Of a stretch of DNA of 64,000 nucleotides, positions 20,794 through 33,578 are shown piece by piece. Every line of letters starts with the position of its first letter. Position 1 is the first letter of the stretch. A program made the position numbers and the translations under genes. The stretch is taken from assembly GCA_030686995.1 (NCBI GenBank), contig CM060687.1, positions 166,626,770 through 166,690,769 on the forward strand, given 5' to 3'. The notes beneath the pieces are model-generated. The model worked only from the letters and a program-made list of their open reading frames with translations. It did no database searches and was not told the origin of the DNA. The stretch is from Artemisia argyi. Lineage: Eukaryota > Streptophyta > Magnoliopsida > Asterales > Asteraceae.

Positions 20794-21231
20794 GTGTATG
20801 CCGACTTAGACCATGCAGGTGACTATGTTGATAGAAAAAGCACAAGTGGTATTTGTACTTTTGTTGGACATTATCTCACCTCATGGTCCTCTAAGAAACA
20901 AACGGCTCTCGCTATCTCAACAACTGAAGCCGAATACGTATCGACCGGAAAAGCATGTCAACAAGCTCTTTGGATGAAGCAAGCTCTTGTCGACTATGGA
21001 ATTCAACTTAACGACATCTCCATTCTTTGCGATAACAAAGGAGCCATCGACCTTAGTAAGAATCCTGTCCAACATGCTCGTACTAAACATATTGAAATCC
21101 GTCATCATTTCCTTCATGACAATATCCAAAAAGGAAACATCTCAATCGAGAAAGTATCCTCCGAAGACAACATTGCCGATATTCTCACAAAACCTCTTAA
21201 ACGAGAACCATTTAACCTTCTTAGACTTTGA
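20794..21231 (+). pseudogene. Copia A RNase H (C-terminal end of pol)
   Basis: About 145 codons: YADLDHAGDYVDRKSTSG, the SSKKQTALAISTTEAEY motif, CDNKGAIDLSKNPVQHARTK, HIEIRHHF and NIADILTKPL. These are standard copia RNase H landmarks. In a working element this domain degrades the RNA of the RNA-DNA hybrid. Everything upstream in pol is missing, because element B abuts its first codon. Confidence 0.9.
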
Positions 21232-22044
21232 CTAGGACTTATGGAACCTACATTGTAGTTTTGAACGTTAGAATAAAATTACAAAAATCAAAACAAATCC
21301 GTTTAATTTCTTCTTCTGCTGAACCGGCGGAACCCTGTATTTGGTTCCGCCGGATCCGCCAACCTGCAGCAACTTTCTCTTTTATATATTAAACGAAACG
21401 TTCCTTATCCTACACCACCACTCTAAAACAGTTACTATTCACTTCATAACTCCTCCACACACGAAAATTTGGTTTCTCCTTCATCCACTTTGCTCTCTAA
21501 GCATCATTGTAATTATTCTTAACATAATTGCACTCCTGATATGCGTCTAGGAATTCTATTTTTGCACAAAAACTAAAACTTGGGGTTATGCATCAACTTG
21601 AGAAATTCATGTAGAACATTAGTTGTAAAACAAAACTAATCATGTTTCCCATAGTTAGGAAGTGCATTCTTTGAGGATATTAGCATGTTTACCAAAACAC
21701 CCCATGTTAAATTTTTGCAAAAATGACTTCTCACAAATAGGACAAATATGTTTTCGTCTCACATAGTAAATACAAAATAAAAACGTTATGTTTAAAACAT
21801 CACTTGCATAATGTCTCTTGAATGCTAAAGGGAATACATAACTAATATGTATTTTCGGGTACATTCAAACGAAGCTACATTGAATTAGGAGAGTTTAGGT
21901 TATCTCTAGTTTTAAGTACAAAATTTGCATATTAAAACGTTTTAAGCATTTAAATGAGTCGAGATAACTGCACCTCCACATTGTTTGCATATAGGCACAC
22001 ACTAGAACTTCAACATTAAAATTTTTGTCAACTTAGTCTAAAAT
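21232..22044. other. Spacer between copia A pol and env-like region
   Basis: Non-coding. It contains a second GGCGGAACC/GGTTCCGCC cluster (21324-21361) followed by TTTATATATT (21381), the same layout as in LTR A. It could be a displaced or internal promoter-like block. Confidence 0.4.
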
Positions 22045-22989
22045 GTGATATTTGTGTTTTTAGGAATCATCATGCCTCTCGCAACTCACTATGACCACAA
22101 GGATACTCTTAACTATCTACCAAAACACCACAAAACCAAAGGACTTACCCCCACTCAAGTCAAAATCTTTAAGTCTCTAGAAAAACGATATGTCCATGAG
22201 GGTAGGACCATTGACCCCTTTTTCCTAGAAAACACCAACATTCGTAGGGAACTATCCGAAATCAACTTTGATTGCCTACTAGACATCGATTATTGACACG
22301 GTCATTGATCGCATCCATCCTTATGATACTCCTCTTGTATCTAAAGATGTCATTCGTGATCATCTCTTTGTTAGGACCTCCAACACTAGAAGAACTAGGT
22401 TGGGAAATGAGGTTGATAAGGACCCTTAGGAATGGAACTCAATGAGCTTAAGCCTCAATTCAAGAAGTGGGAGAAATTTATTAGAGCCAACATCATTAGC
22501 ACCATAGGGAATAGGGATCACATCAATCGTTGCCTTTGCTATATGCTCTACTCCGTGTCCATGCATCAACCCTTCAACTTGGCTTACTACATAGCCAAAA
22601 GGATGGCCGAAATTCCCATTCAAGGCACCACCGCTATGCCATATGGAATGCTCTTGACTCATCTTTTTAGACAATTTGCTCCAATTCCTCCAACTCCAAG
22701 TGGTCTTCGTCTTGATACTCTCTCATCCCACATACCTTTGTTCCACTTAGTGATAAGAGAGTCTCCAAAGCCCAAGGAATATGTCCTTATCCTCCTACTT
22801 CCTCATCATCATCATCATCAATGAGTGAAGACGACAACTTACCCAAATCTAGGCTTCCTCCTCTAGAATACCTCTCACAACTTCCAAGTATTCTGAATGA
22901 GTCCGAGGAGATCAAGCAAACGAAGGGGGTGTTCAAGTGCTTTAGGAGGTTCCTTGGAAAGCTCAACAAGAAGTTAGATCGTCAATGAG
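22045..22989 (+). pseudogene. Env-like ORF downstream of copia pol, broken into pieces
   Basis: Open pieces in changing frames: 22045-22296 (MPLATHYDHKDTLNYLPKHH, TPTQVKIFKSLEKRYVHEG), about 22290-22425, 22432-22824 (FKKWEKFIRANIISTIGNRD, LAYYIAKRMAEIP, MPYGMLLTHLFRQF) and 22810-22989 (NLPKSRLPPLEYLSQLPS, then a basic helix). Some copia elements (Sireviruses) carry an extra env-like gene here; this resembles such extra ORFs. No signal peptide or clear membrane segment is visible, so a membrane role cannot be claimed. Confidence 0.5.
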
Positions 22990-23993
22990 TGCGAGGTTAG
23001 GGGGTATTTGGCACAAGGTGCCTTTTGAATAATTTGGTTGTATCACACTATGTTCTATGGATTTATGTACTCGTAGGGATATTATGTTTTGTTGAGACTA
23101 TGTATGAACTAACATGTATGTAAGAAGACAACATTTGGGATGTCGTCAAATTTTCAAGTTTATGAAAATTTCACTAAGTATAGTGAATTTCGCTAGCCCC
23201 GGTCAAAGTCTATCGGTAAGAACGTTTCTATATTCATTTTTGTCATTTCCTAATTAGATATGGCACTAAGTTTATGTTTTAGGAATTTTTGGAAAATTTG
23301 GAAATCGTCTCGACCCTCGTTTTACTGTTCTGTCTCGTTTTCACACCTGGCGGATCTGGTGGAACCAAATTTAGGGTTCTGCCAGTGTATTTTCTGGATA
23401 AACCCAGGTTTGGCCCAACGGAACCGGCGGAACCAAAAACAAGGTTCTGCCTGTGTATTCGCTTGGTTCCGCCAGCACCTGCAGATTTTTTTTCACTTTT
23501 TCAAAATTTTGACTTCCACACAACATCAAACTATCCTTTTTGTTTAGAAACACATTTCTTATTAGTTTTTAAGTGCATTAGGACCATTTTTAGTCACTAG
23601 AACCAATAGGAAACCACTTCCCGCCAAAAATCAAATTCAACCATAACTAACTCAAGGATCCCTTCAACATAAAGCAAGGAACCCTCCAAAAGGTTCTTTG
23701 GAATCCGTGGAACATCTGATCCAAATCATTTAACATGACCACATAGCATTTAGTGCATATCTTGGTCTTCTTACTCCACCATTTTCCATTGGATTGACTT
23801 CCAATGATATGACAACCTTCATAAACCATCTAAATCATTAGAAACCTCAAAATTTGTATGGTAGAACATCAAATCCAAACATTCCTTTCAACATTTCTTC
23901 AACTCTATAAATTTGACCATCTTGGAACACTTTCAAATCACACCATCACCATCACAATCTCTGATCTTAAGCTTCTAAACCACCATTTTAACG
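22990..23993. other. Non-coding tail of copia A
   Basis: A third GGTTCCGCC-type cluster lies at 23345-23482 (GGCGGATCTGG, GGAACCGGCGGAACC, GGTTCCGCCAGC). The rest is AT-rich with no gene recognised. Confidence 0.4.
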
Positions 23994-24455
23994 ATGACAA
24001 AGTTAACAAACTCCTCTCTAGCATCAAGACCCATTAGAAGAACCGCTAGGATTAGTGTCAAACCATGTTGTTTCAGCACCACTATCAACTTAAGCTCCTC
24101 TTCTTTGGATGAATCACCACTCATAATCTCTTTACCCATCAAAGATGAAAAATTTCTCAACCTTGGTACTCCTATACCATCACCAAGGCTTCAAAATGTG
24201 ATCACTACTCCACCACCAACAATAACCCCTAGTGATCCAACTCCACCACAAGCTCCAACTCAACTATCCAAATCTCCATCACCACCCAAATCACCAAAGC
24301 TTGAACCAATGGAGCTTTTTGGCACTCCACCAACATCAGCACATCCTTTCTTGCAAGACTTAGATGATCTTCCAACTAGATCAACCAATCCACCACCATT
24401 GCCTTCGTTTGGCTCAATTGAGCGAATGGCAAACCATCAACCACAGTCATTCTGA
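23994..24455 (+). CDS. Pro/Ser-rich ORF, cut by gypsy LTR
   Basis: An ATG-initiated frame of 153 codons. It begins MTKLTNSSLASRPIRRTARI and has a Pro-rich middle (TPPPTITPSDPTPPQAPTQL). Its stop codon TGA is the first bases of the gypsy LTR at 24453, so the original reading frame was cut by that insertion. I do not recognise the protein; it may be part of the copia env-like region. Confidence 0.35.
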   Translation: MTKLTNSSLASRPIRRTARISVKPCCFSTTINLSSSSLDESPLIISLPIKDEKFLNLGTPIPSPRLQNVITTPPPTITPSDPTPPQAPTQLSKSPSPPKSPKLEPMELFGTPPTSAHPFLQDLDDLPTRSTNPPPLPSFGSIERMANHQPQSF

Positions 24456-26279
24456 TAACGTCAAATTTACCCATGATTTAAGCGTTAATTTCCCCCTTAA
24501 TTACTCATCTTTTCTATTTATATGAAGAATATATACACTTATTTCTTCCTATTTTGGTTTCAGGGTAAAGATGAGTAAAAGAACGTACATACGCGTAAAT
24601 GGAAGGACTTTGGAGCAAATATGTGGAAATTATGGATTCTGCACTCACTACAGCGTAAAGGTTCATCGACCTACGCCGTAGCAAGGCTTTATGAAGATTA
24701 CGGCGTAAAGGCTCATCTACCTACGCCGTAAGAAGGAATTTATGAAGACTACAGCGTAACCCATCCACTAGCTACAGCGTAGAAGTCCACTAAAGGGCTC
24801 TACGGAGTAAGCAACTCTCCAGCTACGACGTAGGCCCCAATTTGAGGCTGTGAAGAACTAACAAGGCCAAGGATGAAGTTAAGGCGTAGCAACCCTAGCA
24901 ACTACGCCGTAGAAAGTATCTTATCAAGACATTACATCCGTAGCACTTGATCAAGCTACGGCGTAACATAAATTTACAAAGGTTACGGCGTAGCAATCCA
25001 ATCAGCTACGCCGTAACAAAGTCGGGCCTATAAATACCAGCCCTAATTCCGAGTTTATGAATTCACTTCTCACCGCACAGAAGTTGGGAGAAACTCAAAG
25101 AGCAAAAGAGAAGGCAACAGTAGCGTAGCAATTTCAGGGGCAAACCCTTATTGGTTTTGCCCCGGTATTCGACTAGGGGATCAAAAGAATTTATCTAGCA
25201 CGATATGTAATTTTACTTCGACACTCATTTATTTATTAAGTTTCATTATTCTTGATCACAATATTGATTCTGCATGAGTGTTGATTGTCGTGATGCCTAT
25301 TGTGTTTTATTTAATTATTTTTCTAGTTTAATTACTCCATTAGCTACGGCGTAATCATTTATTTAACTACGGCGTAGTCATTTATTTAACTACGGCGTAG
25401 AGATATAATTGATGACGGTGTAGTCCTAATTAATTAATAGTTTATTATTTGATCTTTATTTCTAGTTTATTATCAGTTTTGTTTGTATACTTTCATGGCG
25501 AGTCTTAGGACACTCTAGTTCCCCGTAGTGTTTAGTGTTGGTTGTTCTTTAGAGGCTTGTAGAATTAACCCTAGGAAGCAAACCAATAGGGATGTGACTT
25601 GGTGATAGCAATATCACCATACATGTGAGAATTAACCCTAGGACCACCTACCAATGCTATATGCTTAACGGAGTTAGAGGGGTGTAAGATCTAACCATGC
25701 CGCATCCGCTAGACTTGTCCATGTTAGTAGAGGCACTTAGTGACTCTTACATCTTCGTACCGATGAACCCACGACTTTACAATAGTCGTGGATAGGACAA
25801 GGTGTAAGATAGATCTAGGTGATTTAACCCTCTGTTCTGAAATGAATTTAATCCCTAGACGAAACGATAGTAAGCACCGTTACCTTTATCACTGAGAATA
25901 GATTACCAGATGACCCTTGGTCACTAATCATTACCTTGGTGAGGAATCTAGGATCATAGGGTAGACAAATTGACCATAGGAGTCTACCGCCTTTTCAACG
26001 GTTTGAGAATTAGATCTTAATTATCATCCCTTTAGCTGTTTGCCATTAGCTGCTTGCCATAGGAACCATTCCAATTGATCATTAATAGAATATAAAAACC
26101 CCTTTATTATGTGACAATCATTTTAATTAGACGACTAGAAGTCAGCCGTTCTTAGGACGACCTTGGTTTTACCATTCCCACACTACACTCGACCGGGTAC
26201 ACTGCCAGTTAGTGCATAAGGTGGACCATAAGTAGACGAGAAATTATAAATGTAAAACATGGTCAGAAATCCTGCATCA
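24453..26279 (+). mobile_element. Gypsy 5' LTR G1 (1827 bp)
   Basis: Runs from TGATAACGTCAAATTT to CCTGCATCA and is followed at once by a TGGCGCC-type primer-binding site. U3 has many TACGGCGTA/TACGCCGTA copies (24590-25015) in front of TATAAATA at 25029. The downstream half is non-coding. No 3' partner is in the window. Confidence 0.8.
24590..25040 (+). promoter_or_regulatory. G1 U3: TACGGCGTA array and TATA box
   Basis: More than a dozen copies of TACGGCGTA, TACGCCGTAG or TACAGCGTA in both orientations lie over 430 bp, ending just before CCTATAAATACC. A few further copies lie past the TATA box (25330-25420). The spacing suggests a U3 enhancer-like block. Confidence 0.6.
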
Positions 26280-26282
26280 AGT

Positions 26283-26306
26283 TTTTGGCGCCGCTGCCGG
26301 GAAACG
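26283..26306 (+). other. Primer-binding site of G1
   Basis: TTTTGGCGCCGCTGCCGGGA directly follows the LTR end. It is close to the tRNA-Asp-type site used by several plant gypsy lineages. Confidence 0.8.
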
Positions 26307-26343
26307 GTCTTCGTATTTTTGGTTGTTTGATTAAAATTCAATA

Positions 26344-26590
26344 TTTATTTTCCTTTGTCTTGACCTATGGCATAACATAGCAACATGGAGGGCTTATGTG
26401 TTAGGTCTTGTGAGCTTGATGGTTCCATGTATGCCTAAGTGGGCCCGTGAGGTCGATGTGGATATTTTGAGGAGCCTGAGCAGGGAACTAAGGATGTGGG
26501 ATGACGAAGATTTAGCATTGGCGCTGCTCGGGATTGGCGGCATGAGTTCGATGGCGGCATGAGTTCGATGGGGCCGGGTCGAGTTTTTTG
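26344..26590 (+). pseudogene. Host gene fragment resembling the C-terminal end of Mediator subunit 33
   Basis: The plus strand is open from about 26344 to TGA near 26559 and reads as a folded protein segment: HNIATWRAYVLGLVSLMV, PKWAREVDVDILRSLSRELR, MWDDEDLALALLGIGGMSSM. From memory this resembles the last residues of plant MED33A/B (REF4/RFR1), which link Mediator to phenylpropanoid regulation. A short direct duplication (GGCATGAGTTCGATGG twice, 26539-26571) garbles the end. It sits right behind a retrotransposon leader, so it is a stray fragment, not a gene. The identity needs a protein search. Confidence 0.45.
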
Positions 26591-27478
26591 ACACCCATAT
26601 CCGTCATTCCCTAAAAAAATGCAATAATAAAAATATTGACATATTTCAAAATATTATGAATTTCTATCAACAAAAAATGCGAAGGTATTTTAAATTATGA
26701 AATTTTAAATTCTCAAGAATTGAAATTTCCAAGAATTTAGAATTCCAAAATTTCAAATTCACTAACCAATTGTCACCTAAGACATTGAAAATTAAGGAAT
26801 ACAACTTTTCATTTAATGTATACAACAAATTGATGCATCAACACATATATATCAATTGAGTTATCAACACCTACAATTACTGATACTCTAAAAATTCCAC
26901 CTCAATTAAAAATACAATTAAAAGAACTTATTGTACAAACCAAACAAGCCACTAGACAAACAAACAAACAAACAAAATAATACAAACTAGACTAAGCTCC
27001 ACCTAACTTTTGGCGTTGTTTATAATTTCTAAATAAACAAACTAATCGCCAAAGCTATTGTCAAAAACGTACAAATGAAATAAATTAATGGCCTAAAAAA
27101 TAAAATTACATGTACTTGCCGCTGCATCGTGCGTGTACCCTGCTAGTTTTCCATTTATAAACAAAGGATTTTCTATATTTTTCTATAATATATACTAAAC
27201 TTTCAAAATAAATTAGAATATAACCTTTAGGTTATATATTGAAGGACGAAGGTTAATTTGTTAAATACTTAAATTGCTTTGCTTTGATGCTGCTTAGAAG
27301 ATGTATCTCTTTGTGATCACACAAAAGAATTTAGTTGTCTTTGACAATGAATACAACAAGAGTAGCTATTCAGGAGTACTTTGTTGTGTATGTAGGAAGT
27401 TTCTCCTTTCGAATTACAAAATTTGATTGCGCATTTTGTAGTTCATGCTTATCGAATATGTTTATTTGTTCAACTGAA
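26591..27478. other. AT-rich non-coding interval
   Basis: No gene seen. A Helitron-like 3' end word (CGTGCGTGTACCCTGCTAGT) occurs at about 27128-27150. The rest is AT-rich sequence. Confidence 0.35.
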
Positions 27479-29389
27479 TCTTTTATATAATAAAAGAATT
27501 ACATTATTTCAGAGTGCTTTTGCAAAACCCTTCTCATCGAAAAAAAAATTAGACCAATTGGATAGCTCGATTTTGTCATGTCAGCAAAATCAAGCGACGT
27601 GATTGATCAATAAAAAGTCAAAATTGAATTGATTTTAGTCAAACTTTAATAAATTTGGTTAAGAAAAAAACATATAAAAATATTTGTGTCAAATTTGTGA
27701 AAACAAAAACTTAAAAAAAGATGAAGTAATTAATAAAACTTTAGTGGTTGAATTTTACAAAAATTATATAGAGCTAAGTGTAAAATTTTAAGTTTCAATA
27801 TTTTTTAATAACTTTAGAAAAATAACAAATAAACCCTTACAGTTTATACCCCTATACTTTATAAGATGAAATTCGTTTAAAATTACATAAGTATTAGTAT
27901 TATTTTCAAATTTTCATCTATTAAAATTACAAAATTTTGTAAATATACGAATTAATTTTAATATACGTTAAATATTTTTTTAAACTAATATTCATTTTAA
28001 ACTTTCATCCATTAAAATAATTTTTTACTATATACGTTAAATAAGGACTCATATTATTTTATTTGAAAAGTTTAATTTATGTGTACACGGACTTGAATAT
28101 TAAATACGACTAAACTATTGTTAACAGGAATATGAATATCAAATGTAAGTATGGATTACTGTGATATAAAAATAAATATACGCTATTTTACTTATAACAA
28201 CGACTCATGAAATTCTTGTTTAAAGTTTATATATGGATATTCAGAAAAATATTTGTAAAAAACTTTACGGAACATATTTTAACTTCATCAAGATGACTTC
28301 CCTCACTACGAAAGGTGTCCCTTGGATGACATACTGATATATTTCCTATTGGTGCTGATTATGTGCTATTAAACTCGCACATTTTATACAACACGATCTG
28401 AATAATTAAAGTTAAACAACAACATCAACCTCAACCTCAACATCTATGTCAGTTAAACAAAGTTAAATATTCAACCAACAAATTTTTTTACAATATATTA
28501 TTATAATAGATATTAATACATAATAAAAAAAAACCTAGACAATGTATTAGTTATACTTATATCACAATTTTTACGGGTAAATTCTTATATGTCCATATAC
28601 TAAACTAAACTTTTAAAATAAATTTGAATTATGTGTATTTTGGAGTGATTTTGCAAAAGCCTTTTTATTGTAAAAAAAATTTGGACCAATAGGAGAGCTC
28701 GATTTTGCCACGTAGGCAAAATCAAACGACATGATTGGTTAATAAAAAGTAAAAATTGAATTGATTTTGGTCAAACTTTAATAAATTTTGTGGAAAAATT
28801 TAGTTGAGAAAAAAACGCATAAATTTTTTTGTGTGAAATTTGTGAAAACAAAAATTTTAAAAAGGAGAAAGTAATTAATAAAACTTTAGTGGTTGAATTT
28901 TACATAAAATATATGGAGTTGAATGTAAAATTACAATTTTTCATATTTTTTAATAACTTTAGAAAAAAACAAATAACCCTTACACTTTATGCACCCTATC
29001 TTTTATATAATACAAGAATTCAATCATTTTGGAGTGTTTTTGCAAAACCCTTCTTATTGAAAAAAAAATTGGACCAATAGGAGAGCTCGATTTTGACACA
29101 TAAGCGAAATTAAGCAATATGATTGGCCAATAAAAAGTCAAAATTGAATTGATTTTGGTCAAACTTTGATAAATTTGATGAAAATAAAAACTTAAGAAAA
29201 GAGGAGGTAATTAATAAAACTTTAGTGGTTGAATTTTAAATATATTAGAGTTAAGTGTAAAATTATAAGTCTCCATGTTTTTTTAATAACTTTAGATAAT
29301 AAACAATTAACCCCTTACACTTTATACTCATATACTTTATAATGTTAACTTTGTTTAAAATTACATGAGTAATAGTATTAGGCTAGGTT

Positions 29390-29390
<1 letters not shown>

Positions 29391-29446
<56 letters not shown>
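29391..29446. repeat. Poly-T tract
   Basis: About 55 uninterrupted T's inside a Helitron-like copy. A poly-A tract of similar size is at about 30050-30096. Confidence 0.9.
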
Positions 29447-29449
<3 letters not shown>

Positions 29450-30047
29450 CCATCAATTAAAGTAAATTTAGTAAATATGTGAATTAGTTTTAATATACGT
29501 TAAATATTTTTTAAACTAACATTAGTCATTAGTTTTCAACTTTAATCCATTAGAATTTTTTTTTAAAATAAGGACTCATGTTACTATATAAAAGTTTAAT
29601 TTATGCGTACACGGATTTGAAATACGGCTAAATTATTAGTAACGGGAATATAAATAACAAATGGTAAGCATGAGTTACTTTGATATGAAAATAAATATAC
29701 GCGATTCTATTTATAAAAACGACTCATGAAATTGTTATTTAAAACTTATATATGGATATCCATAAAAACATTTTAAAAACTTTACAGAGCATATTTTAAC
29801 TTCATCAACGATCATTATGTGCCACTAAATTATTTGTACAACATGATATCAATAGTTAAAGTTAAATAACAATATTAACCTCAAACTCAACATCTCTGTC
29901 AGTAAAAAACGTTATACAAAGCTAATTATTAAAAAAAAACAAACAAAAACACATCGGTTAGATAGTCATTCTTTAATATAGAAGGTGTTTTCTTTAAATT
30001 ATAAAAAAATGCATGCATCACAATCCTTATTTGATAAGAATCACCTC

Positions 30048-30099
<52 letters not shown>

Positions 30100-30289
30100 T
30101 ACATAACGAAAATATAAGTAAAAGAAATACCACAATTACAAAACACATCGTAAATTGATAGCACGGGTTTGCAAAACTAAAAGCATATATTACTAACATC
30201 TCATGCAAGTCAAGTATTATCATATGATTTTGCTTGAATAATAAAATATAATTTTTAATCCAAAAGTATTCTCCTAAAATAATAGGTAG

Positions 30290-30452
30290 ATTTTTTTTTT
30301 TTTTTTTTGTAACATGGGTTTCCGACTCGACATTGCGAGCCGACTAATCCCACGGCGACTACCCTTTTGGATAGCCCGGAGTCGGCGCCGGTGAACCTCC
30401 GTGGCCACAAGGGGATTAATTTTCTCCCCGTTGCATTAGAACATATATACAT
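30290..30452 (-). mobile_element. SINE candidate
   Basis: A GC-rich island of about 140 bp in AT-rich surroundings. On the minus strand it reads GCAACGGGGAGAAAATTAAT, CTTGTGGCCACGGAGGTTCA and GTCGAGTCGGAAACCC and ends in GTTAC plus a run of A's (30292-30308). The shape fits a tRNA-derived SINE with a B-box-like word. I found no target duplication. Confidence 0.45.
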
Positions 30453-31445
30453 ATGATTTTTTTTATCTTTAGTCCACTAAGTAAAACTATTTGAAACATG
30501 TTAAGTGGTTTATTTTTTAATCGATAATAATATATAATCAAATTAAAATTTTAAAAACCCTGTGTGTGCACAGGTATTATAACTAGTACTTTATAATATG
30601 AACTTTGTTTAAAATGACAATAAGTATTATTCTTAATTTAAAACTTTCATCTATTAAAATTACAGAATTTTGTAAATATACGTTAAATATTTTTAAAACT
30701 AATATTAGTTCTAAACTTTCATCCATTAAATATTTATTTTCTATATACGTTAAATAAAGACCCATGTTATTTTATTTTAAAAGTTTAATTTATGCGAACA
30801 CGGGCTTAAATATTAAATACGGCTAAACTATTATTAACGGAAATATAAATATCAAATGTAAGTACGGATTATTGTGATATGAAAATAAATATAGGCTATT
30901 CTACTTATTACAACGATTCATGAAATTCTTATTTAAAGTTTATATATGGATATCTAGAATTTCTAAAAAACTTTACGGAGCATATTTTAACTTCATGAAT
31001 GCTGATTATGTGCTACGAACTTGCACATTTTGTACAACATGATATAAATAGTTAAAGTTAAACAACAACATCAACTTCAACCTCAACATTTGTATCAGTT
31101 AAACAAAGTTAATCTTTCAACCAACAAATTGAGTATTAGTATTAGTTTCAGACTTCATCTATCAAAACTATAAAATTTTGTAAATATACGTTAAATATTT
31201 TTTTAAACTAATATTAGTTTTAGACTTTCATCCATTAAATATTTATTTGCTATATACATTAAATAAAGACTCGTGTTATTTTATTTTAAAAGTTTAATTT
31301 ATGCGTGTACGTGATTGAATATTAAATACGACTAAACTGGTATTAACAGGAATATAAATATCAAATGTAAGTACGGATTACTGTGATATGAAAATAAATA
31401 TACGCTATTGTACTTATTACAACGATTCATAAAATTATTATTTAA

Positions 31446-31548
<103 letters not shown>

Positions 31549-32387
31549 GTATGTATCCAGAAAAATATTTTTAAAAAACTTTACGGAGCATATTTAACTT
31601 CATCAATGCTGATTATTTGCTACTAACTTGCTCATATTGTACAACGTGATATAAATAGTTAAAGTTAAAAAAAAATCAACTTCAACCTCAACATTTATGT
31701 CAGCTAAACAAAGTTAAAGGTCCTTTTGGTTTATAAGTGGGCTTCAAATATTATTTGAATCTGGTTTAAGATTTGGAGAAAGAAAATATATTTATTAAAT
31801 GTATTTTATAATAAAATGATAATAAAAAAATGATATGTGAGAGTAAAAAGTGATGGGTCTCACGAGTTTTGCCAAAACCCTTAAAATTAATGTGAAATTA
31901 AATTTCATTCATTCTATCATTCATTTTATTAAAAGAATGAACCAAACAACAATTTTTGTCACATCAAATTTAACGCCCATTCCAAAGTATCAAACCTAAC
32001 GTACCCTAAATTTTTCAACCAACAAATTATTTTACAAAATATTACTGTAATAGATATTAATATATAATAAAAAAAAAAAAAACTCTTGAACAAGTATTAG
32101 TTGTACTTATATCATAATTTTTACAGGTAAATTCTTATATATCCATATACTAAATTAAAATTAAAAAAAAAAAAAAAAAAAAAGAAAAGAAAAAAAAAAA
32201 AAACTTCCCTTACTACGAAAGGTGTCCCGTGGATGGCGTACTGATATATCTCCTATTCGTGTTGATTATGTGCTACTAAACTCGCACATTTTGTACAACA
32301 TGATATGAATAGTTAAAGTTAACAAACAACATCAACTTCAATATATATGTCAGTTAAACAATGTTAAATCTTTCAACCAACAAATTT

Positions 32388-32695
32388 GAGTTAATTGCAT
32401 TTTTTGTCCTTGTGGTTTGGCCAAATTGCAGGTTTGGTCCCTAAAACTTTGAAAGTGCAGCGATAGTCCCCATTTTGAAGTTTGGGTTGCATTTTTGGTC
32501 CTTTTGGTGTGAAATGACCAAATTACCCCTGTATTTTCCTGAATAAGACAAAGGGTATTTTAGTCATTTAACTTTATTCAGGGACTAAATATGCAATCCA
32601 AACTTCAAAATAGAGACTATCGCTGCACTTTTAAAGTTTTAGGGACCAAATCTGCAATTTGGCCAAACCACATGGACCAAAAATGCAATTAACTC
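32388..32695. mobile_element. MITE with long terminal inverted repeats (308 bp)
   Basis: Begins GAGTTAATTGCATTTTTTGT and ends with the near reverse complement ACAxxxAAATGCAATTAACTC. The inverted similarity extends about 100 bp from each end. Flanks are AACAAATT on both sides (32379-32386 and 32696-32703). The 8-9-bp target duplication fits a Mutator-like MITE. No coding capacity. Confidence 0.85.
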
Positions 32696-32873
32696 AACAA
32701 ATTCTTTTACAAAATATTATTGTAATAGATATTAATACATAATAAAAAATTCTGAAAAAGTATTAGTTGTACTTATATCACAATTTTCACGACTAAATTT
32801 TTATATGTCCATATATTAAACTAAAATTTTAAAATAAATTTGATTCATGTTTAAACCCCGTGCGTGCTAGTAC

Positions 32874-33578
32874 GTGAATCATTAAATTACATAGTCCATG
32901 AAAATCACAAACCATTTAGGAATTAGTTATTTCAGAAGATTTATTTAAAACATACACAAGTTAGAGTGCCTACTATATCCCAACAACATTATGCTGAAAG
33001 CACAAACCATTAAACATATACATAAAGACGAAGTTTCTTAATTTCCAATATTGAATCGTCAAACATGTGAAAACTACAACGCTCAAACAAAGTACTCAAA
33101 TAAATCACAACTTAAAAAAAAAACTCTACATCTCTACTCAAGCCATGTACATCAATTCGTATTTTGGAATCTTAAAGTTTTAGGTTTTGAAGTTTCAAGA
33201 TCTAAAATGAACTTTCGTATGTCGATAGAGATGATATCCTCAAGAGAATAAGTTCGCTAACAATTTGTAGAGAAGAAAGAGATCGAGAAATTACCAAATT
33301 AGTTAAAAAAAATACATATTTGTGTCTAGCATTTGATTATATTGTACTTACTGTAGTTGATATCTGAAGCATTGCAGGTTAAGTTCCAAACGGAATCTGT
33401 AAACCTGACACATCAAGAAAAATTTAAGCATTGTTTGATAATGGGTCAAAATTGGTATTTTTGTAATGGTAAAAACAGATTGGGTCGAAACACCTTTTGC
33501 TAAAACGGAGAGGAATAAAAAATTACAGGTTGTTCCATACCGTAAAATAAATACTTAAGTTACCATTACCTGAGAAAA
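32874..33578. other. Non-coding interval
   Basis: AT-rich, no gene or element recognised between the Helitron-like end and the chromovirus LTR. Confidence 0.4.
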
